NCBI GenBank assembly: GCA_003339415.1
Contig: PDHQ01000497.1
Coordinates: forward strand, 1 to 19,179
From: Ophiocordyceps camponoti-saundersi (nom. inval.)
Lineage: Eukaryota > Ascomycota > Sordariomycetes > Hypocreales > Ophiocordycipitaceae
DNA: 19,179 nucleotides
Direction of reading: 5' to 3'
Shown here: positions 10,230-18,478 of the stretch, piece by piece
Layout: every line of letters starts with the position of its first letter
Numbering within the stretch: position 1 is the first letter of the stretch
Made by a program: the position numbers and the translations under genes
The notes under the pieces: generated by a model
What the model saw: the letters and a program-made list of their open reading frames with translations, nothing else
Databases searched by the model: none
Told to the model about the DNA's origin: nothing

Positions 10230-10818
10230 TAATATACGCTTATATATATAATCTACTAATAGTTATATATACTAAACTAGCTACTAGATATAATATATAG
10301 GAAAGGGAGACGGGCTAGCTACTAATCGTAAGATTATAGAATAGCTACTATAAAAGGTATAAGTATAAGTAAAAATCTTTTAAAAATTAAAATAGTAACT
10401 ATAAAAAAATTTAAATTACTACCTAAAGGAATACTAAGCTAATTATATAGCTAGGAGCTTAAGGAAGATTTCCTAATATAATCTTAAAAGTATTTACCTA
10501 AGGGGATTTTACGGTAATTTCCGAGTATATTAGTAAAATAGAGATTTCCTAATACGCGGTAATTTCCTAATATATAAGGATTTCCTAGTAAAATCCGGAG
10601 ATTTCTAAAAGTATATTTTAATATTAGATCTTACTAGAAATCTTAGTAAAATCCTAAAAGTTATTAGAGAGAAATCCTAAAAGGAAATCCTAATAATTTC
10701 CTAAGCGTAAAGGTAATAAAGTTTCTAGGGGAAATCCGAGTAAAATCCTAAGGCGGGAAATCCTAGGAAATCTTAGGGAAATATTATAAGAGGTTAGGCG
10801 ATTTATAGGGGTATTACA
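10230..10818 (-). repeat. LTR of gypsy-like element, right copy
   Basis: Reverse complement of the left LTR (812-1393), less mutated. On the minus strand it starts TGTAATACCCCTATAAATCG at 10818 and ends AAGCGTATATTA at 10230, about 589 bp. Immediately upstream (minus strand) is a G-rich stretch, CCCGGGGAGTTAATACGGGA, in the position expected for the plus-strand primer of a gypsy element. The interior carries many GGATTTCC/GGAAATCC words. It most plausibly belongs to the minus-strand gypsy element whose integrase lies at 13685-15120. Confidence 0.75.
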
Positions 10819-11514
10819 CGTCCCGTATTAACTCCCCGGGCTAGAAAAAAATACTAATAGCCTTATTAACTCCCTATTTTACTTTAGAAACTATTATTAT
10901 ACTCGAAGGCTTTTTTTATATTAACTCTAATAACTATATCTATTCGTAAATTAAGAAATATTATCGGGGATTTATATATAAAGAACTAAATTAATTTATA
11001 TAAGGTAGGAAAGAAATAAAAGAATAAGATAAGAATAATAAAGGAGAATTATAATATATATTAAATATATATAGAAGAATATATATTACGATAAAGGGTA
11101 TTATAATATAACGAAAGAAAAATAGGAATAATAGTAACGTAACGTAATATATAAATTAAAAGAATAGAATAAAGGAAAATATCTTACTATCTTTATTATA
11201 TAGATTAGCGCTTATAATAATATAAGAGCAAATATAGATAATCTTACCGTAACTAGCGTAAGAGATATAGTTTATAGCTTTAAATATAATATACTTTACG
11301 AAGATAGAGGCGTTTAAGATATTATAAATAATAATAAGGTTAACTATATTATAAATAGTTATACTTATCTTTAAGCATATATTATAAGCAGTTTATAGCA
11401 AATAGGCTTTATATAGCCTTCTTATTATAGCTAATATTCTTTCTCTATTTATAGCGTATAGAGTATAGGATAAATAGTATATAACTAGTACTATATCGTA
11501 AAAATATTAAAAAA
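10819..11514 (-). repeat. Right inverted-repeat arm: 3' non-coding part of LTR element
   Basis: It matches the reverse complement of 113-811. The match runs to AAAAATATTAAAAAA at about 11500-11514, where the left arm turns into the 10-bp array. This copy keeps more C and G than the left arm. No protein motif seen. Confidence 0.8.
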
Positions 11515-13352
11515 CGATACTAAAAGTATATTAATTTATAGGGTTCTTACCTAAGCTTAGTAAATATAATTATTATTACTTATTAATAGTTAAATAACTT
11601 AGAGATTTATTACTTATTAATAGTTAAATAGATATAAAGACTATTACGTATAAATAGTTAAACGGTATAATATATACTTTTAATATAAAGCGCGTTATTA
11701 ACGTATTTCTTTACTATAGTTCGTGCTAATATTATATAGAGAGCTAAGGAATACCTTAGTCTATTATTATATTAACGAAAAGGTCCGCGTTAATAAGTTT
11801 AATAATTATAATATATTTAGCATTATTAGAGGGTTTAACTAAGCTACTTATTTAACTATATAGCTTTTTAGAGATATTATTAAAAGCTATCTTAATTAAA
11901 TTTAGGATATTAAAAGTAGAATATTATTAAAATTTAAGGTTATTTTATTTCTAATAATATCGCTCTAAGCTAATAAAAGTATATAATTAATAATAATAGC
12001 TAATAATAACGTAACGATATTTTCGCTAAATAGATATATTTATTTTCTTATATAAATATATAAGTTCTAATAGTTTCTTTTATAAAATTTTAGAATTTTC
12101 CTTAAATTATTAAGCGCGGATTTTTTATTAATAAATATAGTAACCTTATTAATATTAAGCGATATATTCTTAAAAGCGGGAGTATTAAGTAAAATAGGTA
12201 TAAGAATAGGGAAATTAATAACCTATTCGTTGCTAATACTAAATATTTTCGCTATATAACTTAAGCTAAGGGAAATATTATATTTAGTAAGGTACTTATT
12301 AAAGTATATTACCTAAATTAAGGCGATATTTATATCTTAGAATACTAAAGCTTACTTATTATAATATATTACGAAGAAAATAAGCGATTATTTAATAACT
12401 TAAACTAGATTATTATAATAAGTTATTAAAAAATTATTATTAGCCTCCTTAATATTTTTAGCTTTTAGAATTTCTTAAAATTAAATAGTAGTTTTAGAAA
12501 TAGTTACGGGAGTTACGGGTTACTAAAAGGCGGAATAAGTTTACTTATTAGGGGTTTTAAGGACGCTTTATTAAGTAAGAGGAGGAGGAGTAATAAATCG
12601 CCTTACTAGGGATTTCCTAAAAATAGGAGTAGCTCTCTTAACCTTAGTTTTTTTTTTATAGCTACTAATACTATTTATTCTATCTTTCTAAAATAATTAG
12701 TATATAAGATAATAGCTAGAATTTTTTTAATTTCTTCTAATTTTTCGAAGTCTTAGTAAACTTACCTGCTAACTAGGCCCTTAATATAATCTTTTATAAC
12801 TTCTAATAGCGCGTACGCGCCGTAATAGTTTTTTCTAGGTTATTTAGATTATAGAAAGATATTCCTTTTAATATCGGTAAGGGAGTATAATAGCGTAAGA
12901 TAGGCATAGCTTTTTAATAAAATAGCCGGTATTTTAAAGGTAAAGCTAATAGTAAAAGAAGATACCGCGGTAGTTTATTAAGTAAAATATCTAAGCGCTA
13001 TAACTTTAGAAATTTTAAGTAAAGAGTAATTAGAGCTAGAGTATTCGTTATCTAAAAGTAATTATTTAGAATTATAATCCTTATTATTAAGGAGTTATTC
13101 TCCGTTAGCTTATCTTTTTACTTTCTTATTAATATAATAAATATAACTATTTAATTTACTAAAAGATAGATCGTAGCTTTTTACTAAAAATGCTTATTTC
13201 TAAGCGACGAATATTATATAGTTATTTAATTTCTAATTATTAAATTTATAAGTAAGTAATTTAAATAAATACTAAAGTTTAGTAAGGTTTCTAAATAGCT
13301 AAATAGCTTTCTTAAAGCTTTTAAATATAAGTGCTAGGAGAGTGCGAATTAG
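11515..13352. other. Unassigned RIP-degraded DNA, no recognisable gene
   Basis: It lies between the right arm and the chromodomain end of the minus-strand gypsy remnant. Both strands contain interrupted frames; minus-strand segments around 12600-12815 are the most open, but frames shift and no family is legible. It contains a 34-bp-period repeat at 11573-11664 and a small G-rich patch (GTTACGGGAGTTACGGG, about 12504-12520). It may be a long 3' region of the gypsy element or a separate insertion; I cannot tell which. Confidence 0.5.
11573..11664. repeat. Short direct repeat, 34-bp period
   Basis: A 24-bp sequence ending TTATTAATAGTTAAATA is present identically at 11573-11596 and 11607-11630. 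A degenerate third copy (CTATTACGTATAAATAGTTA) begins at 11641, so three units lie head to tail at a 34-bp spacing. Confidence 0.75.
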
Positions 13353-13424
13353 CTACTTATAAAATAGCTTATAATAGGTTCTATCGCGAGAATAATAAGA
13401 ATTATTATAAGGCGGATCGATCTT

Positions 13425-13620
13425 AAGTATAAAAAAAAGGAAAAATAAGAAAAAAATAAATAGAATTAGAAAATAAAAAGGAATAATTATAAAAAAATAA
13501 ATATAATATATTAGAAAAATATAATAAAAATAGGAAATATAAAGGGAGATAATAGAGGATAAATAAAAAAGAGAAAAGGTAAGAGAGAAAAGGTAGGAAA
13601 ATAAAGGGAAATTTAATATA
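13425..13620 (+). repeat. Purine-rich low-complexity tract
   Basis: For about 200 bp the plus strand is almost only A and G with some T, and C is nearly absent (AAAAGGAAAAATAAGAAAAAA and similar). The complementary strand is therefore T/C-rich and free of stops, which creates a spurious minus-strand open frame of 91 codons made of Phe, Leu, Ile, Tyr and Ser. I treat it as a simple-sequence tract, not a gene. Confidence 0.75.
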
Positions 13621-13684
13621 AATAGCAACGCGTTAAGTTTATTATTTCTTAGAGATTTTACGCGTTCGTTACTAGGTAACTTAT

Positions 13685-15120
13685 TTACCTTATTCTAATA
13701 GCTGGTACTTTTTAAGAGTATTTATATATTTTTTCTTAGTAATATCTAGCTAGGCTTCTAACTTATCCTTTTCTTTCTCGAATTCTTTAATTATCTCCTT
13801 TTATTAAAAGTTCTTTTCGGCTACTTATTAATTATTATTATTCGGGTATCTTTTCTAATATACGAGATACTTTATTTAAGTAGCACCTTATCCTTTTTTA
13901 ACTTTTCTCTTATCGAGGATTTATTCGATTTTATAGTTATTAATATTAAGCTTAAGGCTAAGTTATTCTCTTAAAGCGTTAGCTAGTTAAAGTTATATAA
14001 CTAATATAATAAGATAAATATTTATAAAATTATTAAGATCTAGTTAATAAGCTAGATAGCCGATTTATTTAATTATATAAAAAGGCTTAGTTTACTATTT
14101 TAAAAGCTTCGCTACTTATCTATTAGGAATAAAATATTCTTTTTTAAGTTTTAGCTAAACCTAATCGCTAAGCTTAAACTTAAGCTTCCGATATTTTTTA
14201 TTATAACGTTATTTTATCGTAGCTTAGTTATAGGTAATAAAGATAATTACCTTATCTTTTAATATTTCCTAAGATCTAAGAGAAGCTTAATCGCTTAGAT
14301 AATAGAGATTATTATCTATCCGGAATCTAGTAAGTAACTTATTTAGCATAATCTTAATAACTAAGAAGAAGGAGTTATTAAGAGAAAATTAAAAAGCTAG
14401 TAGGGCGTTAATTTATCGCTTTATTAGGAAGTTAGCGGCGAAAAATCTAAAAGTAATTTCGATAATCTAGTTTTATTTTTTAAATAAATTATTAATTTAT
14501 AAGTAGTATATAGTCGATATTAGAAATTTAGTACTAAAAGTAAATTATAAGGTTCTCTAAAGCTTAGATATAAATTTTAAATCCTAATTAGAGATAATTT
14601 ATTTTAGGAGTCTTTAGGTATAATAAGTAAGCTTATAATATAGCTACTAAGCTTATTTTTTAGCGGTAAAGTAATTATATTTAAAAGTTAGAATATATAT
14701 TTTTAAGAACTTATTAGTAACGGTAAGGAGGGTATTATAAAACTTTCCTATAAGTTTAAATTAAGGTAAGTTTTCCGAAAAGATTAAAAAGAGTCTAGTA
14801 ATAAAGTTTATTATAATTATATAAAAGGGAATCGTAAGGAAATAAATCGAAACTATTTCCTTAAAAGGAGGCTATTTATTAGTTTAATTATATTTATAAA
14901 TATTATATTTATTTACGAAATCGTTAATTTTTCTTTTTAGTTAAGGAATAATAAAATTAAAGAAAAGTTCGGCTTATATATATTTTTAACTAGTATAAAA
15001 TTTACGAAAATAGTACTTAAAAATAATTTCTATAGCGTAGTTTTCGGGAATATAAAGTTATTATTAATTATCGATATTTTTAAAATATAATAAGCTATTT
15101 ACTTAGATATAAGGTTTAAA
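13685..15120 (-). pseudogene. Ty3/gypsy chromovirus integrase with chromodomain (RIP-inactivated)
   Basis: One minus-strand frame (codons starting at coordinates divisible by 3) runs from about 14985 to 13685 with stops but no clear frameshift. In order it shows: a zinc-binding region, LKRKINDFVNKYNIYKYN (about 14945-14890); the integrase core with FITRL (14805), LLTVTNKFLK, IISN-DLKF (14598-14570) and FLISTIYY (STAYHP in relatives, about 14520); a FSLNNSF segment; RYNKKYRKLKFKLSD; PFYIIK-IGYLAY-LDL (about 14085-14035), the gypsy IN C-terminal block; and a chromodomain, KIE-ILDKRKVKKG and KYLVY-KRYP (13932-13845), followed by a charged tail. Core residues expected to be Asp read Asn at 14808 and 14589. 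Reverse transcriptase and gag are absent; the element is cut at the foldback near 15127. Its probable 3' LTR is 10230-10818. Confidence 0.85.
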
Positions 15121-15126
15121 ATTAGT

Positions 15127-15300
15127 TAGTAACTTTTTAGTCTTTTTTTAGTTAGTCCGGACTAACTAACTAAAGTCCTTATTTTTAGGGACTAAAAAAA
15201 GTCCTAACTAACTAAAGTCCTTATAGTAACTAATTTTAGTTAGTTACTTTTAGTCTTTAATTAGTCACTAACTGACTAAAGACTAAAAAATTAGTTACTA
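15127..15300. mobile_element. Foldback/MITE-like element
   Basis: The ends are inverted: TAGTAACTTTTTAGTCT at 15127 and AGACTAAAAAATTAGTTACTA ending at 15300. The interior is built from alternating AGTTAGT, AGTCC and GGACTAA words on both strands, including a 22-bp perfect palindrome centred on AGTCCGGACT (15148-15169). At 174 bp with no coding capacity it fits a non-autonomous foldback element. It abuts the broken gypsy integrase. A target duplication cannot be defined because TTAGT-type words occur in the flank too. Confidence 0.6.
15148..15169. repeat. 22-bp perfect palindrome
   Basis: The sequence reads identically on both strands, centred on TCCGGA at 15156-15161, inside the foldback element. 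It would extrude as a cruciform arm. Confidence 0.85.
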
Positions 15301-15782
15301 GCGTGAATTTTTTTTTTATAGTTTTAAAAAAAACCTTATTAAAAGCGCTTCTAAATAGTACTTTTTTTATAATTTTAGCTATTTTACTTATTTTTTAATA
15401 AAAGGTTAAAAATAAGATTTTTTAAAAAATATTTTTTAAAAATATTACTTAGAAAAAAAAACCTTAATAGATTATATAATAGTAAGTAATAATTTAAAAA
15501 AATAAATAAGTATTATTATAGCTAAAAACTACTTTTTTATAATTTTATCTATTTTCTTATAATTATTATAAAAATATTAATAAAAAGAATATAATTATTT
15601 TAAGAATTTATTATAAGTATAAAATAAAGCTATTTTAAAAGCTTTTAAGATTTATATTATTTTTAATATTTTATTTTATAAAGCTATAAATTTTTTCTAT
15701 TTTTAAATAAATTATAAAAAAAGATAATAAATATTTTACTTACTACCTTATACTAAGTATTAAAAATACTAATATTTATTTT
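15301..15782. other. Very AT-rich DNA, probable part of an older element split by copy C
   Basis: No coding motif seen. It contains TTTTTTTATAATTTTAGCTA (15362 on), a near copy at 15533-15555, and an exact inverted counterpart of the 25-bp version at 18454-18478 beyond copy C. This suggests that 15301 to about 18500, minus copy C, is one older AT-rich element with inverted ends. Confidence 0.4.
15362..15386 (+). repeat. 25-bp inverted repeat, left member
   Basis: It begins TTTTTTTATAATTTTAGCTA and is the exact reverse complement of 18454-18478. Similarity continues imperfectly inward (TTATTTTTTAATAAAAGG here). It is a possible terminal or subterminal inverted repeat of an older element. Confidence 0.5.
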
Positions 15783-15796
15783 AAAAGCTTAATTAA
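15783..15796. repeat. Target-site duplication left of copy C
   Basis: AAAAGCTTAATTAA here is repeated exactly at 17668-17681, on the two sides of copy C. The AAGCTT core makes chance identity less likely than for pure A/T words. Confidence 0.7.
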
Positions 15797-17667
15797 TAAT
15801 AATATTTATACGCTAATATACTTAATATAGCTTAGAACTATCTTATATATATTCTAAGAGTAGGAAAAACTAAAAAACTTAAAGTAAAACCCTCCCCTTA
15901 AGCGTTACCTTAGTTTTAGGCTAAACTAAGTCCGCACTTAGTACTTTATACCTTAAATAAGTCCGGTAATAATAAGTAATTAGGAAGCTAATATTTCCTC
16001 TAAAACGGAGTCCGCGGTAATAAAAGTACGCGTAATCTAAGTTTAGTATAAAGTCTATATAGCTACTTATTTTCCTAAGCGTTATTATTATTATAAACTA
16101 AATCTTTACGTTTAATTATAATATTTTAAATAATTTATTTAATTAAAGCTTTATTAATATAATTAAGGAATATATAAAAATTTTATTAGCTTATAATAAA
16201 CCTTATAATAGCTAATTTTAAAAAGTAGCTTAACTATTATAATAAAGCTATAGATAAGTTTAAAAAGGGGGTTAAAAGCGGAGCTATTATATTCGCTTTC
16301 TAGCGTTTCCGCCTTAATTATTATTAGATTCTAATTAGCGCTAAAAAGGGTAAAAAGGCGGTATATATAAAGTTCTAATTTATAAATCTCTAAGGTTAGG
16401 AAATATAAGTATCTTTCGCTTAGTCTTACGCTACTCTTATCTTAAGGTAAAGTTAACTTTACTTAAAATAAGTTCCTTAATAAAAAGGGTAATAGTATAA
16501 TCTTTTTCTATACGCTATAAGGTAAGCTAATTTACCCTTTATATATAAAAAAGCGGAGTATTAGCTATATTATAGCTTTATTATATAATATTTAATAATA
16601 TATCTAAGCTAATAATACTTAAAATATTATTAAAGTTAGACTTTTAGCTTATAAGGTTCCGCGTTAAAAATCTCCGCTTATATTACTATACTCTTATTAT
16701 AAATCTAGTTTATATTTATAACGCTATTAATAATAATTATAAAAAAGCTTCGCTAAGTTTTTAAATAATATCTCTTTACGTATAATTATATTATTAAGAC
16801 TTTATTTAATAACTTAATCTTTTTCTAAAAAGCTTCCTTACCGCTTTATTATAAGGCCCGCGCTAATACTTTTTTTATAATAAAAATATAACCTTTACTA
16901 ATAAGGTATACCTTTTCTTCGAAAATAATATAAAGCTACCTTAAATTAAATTAAAGCTTATAAATAATATCTTAAAATACTATTATAATATTATTACTAA
17001 GTAATTTCCTTATTATAAAAACTTAGCCTTACTTATAAAATCTATAATTAATATTTATTATAGTTACCTTAAGGCTTTAAACTTAAAATAAAATAATAAT
17101 AAAATTAAAATAAATTATAAGCTAATATTTATATTATTTAGAAACTTATTTTTTAATAATTTTTTTTAGCGCTTTAGCTATAATTATAGCTTATATTAAA
17201 AGAGTTCCGCTCCCTTTAAAGCTATAAAAAAAAGGAAACCGCGGCCGTAATAGCTAAGAAAATATTACTAATTAATAAAGTCGGAGTAAGGGGGGCGCCT
17301 CCCCGGACCCTCTTAGACTCCGCTACTTATTCGATAATTATTTATATAAAGATTAAAGCGTTCCCTAAAATAATCTTATTAATACTCGCTTTAGCTTCTA
17401 ATAAGGTAAAAAATATAATAAACTTTTAGGTCTAAGTTTACTATAATTTAAAGTAAAGCTATATTCTAGGTAAAAAATTTTTACGGTTACGATTAACTTA
17501 TATAGCGTTACTCTCCTTTTCGGAGTCGCTCTAAGCGCGGCTTAAAGCTATCGCTATAAGGTAATAGAAGGAGCGGAGTTTATTTATAATATAAAAATAA
17601 AAGGTTTATATCCGCGTCGCTATAAGCGCGGGATCTATAAAATATATAAGAGTTATTTTATTAAAAA
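15797..17667 (+). mobile_element. 1.9-kb repeat family, copy C, uninterrupted
   Basis: This is the best-preserved copy and the reference for copies A and B. It starts TAATAATATTTATACGCTAATATAC and ends GCGCGGGATCTATAAAATATATAAGAGTTA plus an A-rich stretch. Internal landmarks are a perfect palindrome GTAAAGTTAACTTTAC (16447-16462), repeated GCGGAGT/ACTCCGC words (for example 16004, 16280, 16553, 17325, 17572), and a G+C-rich island, GGGGGGCGCCTCCCCGGACC (17291 on). It retains more CpG-containing sites than A and B. There is no legible protein domain and no TG..CA LTR-type ends, and an exact 13-14-bp duplication flanks it. It is non-autonomous or too decayed to classify. Confidence 0.8.
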
Positions 17668-17681
17668 AAAAGCTTAATTAA
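17668..17681. repeat. Target-site duplication right of copy C
   Basis: AAAAGCTTAATTAA, identical to 15783-15796. Confidence 0.7.
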
Positions 17682-18453
17682 AAAGAAATAAATAATATAA
17701 AAATTTAGTAAAGAAGAAAAAAGTCTTTTTTATATAATATTTTTTTCTTAAGTTATTAAGCTTATTATAGCCTTAGTTATAAATTATTTTCTATTTTTTA
17801 CTTTTTTTTTCTTATTAAGTTATTTTTTAATATAGTAAACTTAGATACGGATAAAATTTTTATTTTTAATAAAGATAACTTTTTTAATAATAAGGTTAAA
17901 ATTATAGATTAAATCTATTTAAATAATAGATTTTTTACTATATCTTATAAGATTTTTTACTTAAAATTAAAACTATTAATTTACTTTTATTTATATTATT
18001 AACCTTAAGAGACTTTGCTTATTTAAATAAAAGATTTAATAAAAAAGCTAATAGTAGCTATAAAATTATAAAAAAAATATAGCTTATAGCTTTTAAAATT
18101 ATATAACTTTTTACTTTTTTATTTTCCTTTTTATATTTCTTTATATCTTTTTTATAAAATATATTAAACTTAGGGAATAAGTAGCTACTTTATATAATTA
18201 CTCTTTAAATTTAAATAATATTATATTAACTTAGAAATAAACCTTAATAAAAATATAAGTAAGTTCTTTAAGCTATAATAAAGTTTTTTCTATTTTTTAA
18301 TTATATTTTATCTTACCTTATACCTTTTTTTAAATTCCCTAAGTTATAAAAAGTACTTTATAACGCGGTAGCTACGCCGCGCGTAACGTACTTATTTTAG
18401 TAAGTAATAGAAATATATTTTTATTTCCTTTAATAATTTATTTAAAATAAATA
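17682..18453. other. Very AT-rich DNA without a recognisable gene
   Basis: This is the continuation of the sequence interrupted by copy C. Poly-T and poly-A runs dominate and no domain is legible on either strand. The one G+C patch is the nested hairpin at 18351-18393. Confidence 0.5.
18351..18393. repeat. G+C-rich nested hairpin
   Basis: The outer arms AAGTAC (18351-18356) and GTACTT (18388-18393) enclose inner arms CGCGG (18364-18368) and CCGCG (18377-18381) around a TAGCTACG loop. TACGCCGCG (18373-18381) also has an inverted match, CGCGGCGTA, at 18703-18711. It stands out in otherwise almost pure A/T sequence. Confidence 0.5.
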
Positions 18454-18478
18454 TAAAATAGCTAAAATTATAAAAAAA
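18454..18478 (-). repeat. 25-bp inverted repeat, right member
   Basis: TAAAATAGCTAAAATTATAA followed by AAAAA is the exact reverse complement of 15362-15386, on the far side of copy C. Confidence 0.5.

Noticed and set aside
10480..10790. CRISPR-like array in the LTR
   Set aside because: The short words are irregularly spaced, occur in both orientations and lie within an LTR; there are no constant-length repeats or spacers.
12500..12830. Possible minus-strand coding region (gag-like or low-complexity protein)
   Set aside because: Open stretches exist but switch frame several times, and both strands look similarly open; no motif supports a family.
13353..13628. Minus-strand open reading frame of 91 codons
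   Set aside because: The product is almost only Phe, Leu, Ile, Tyr and Ser, because it is the complement of a purine-rich low-complexity tract. It has no domain, lies in RIP-degraded DNA and starts at one of the rare chance ATGs.
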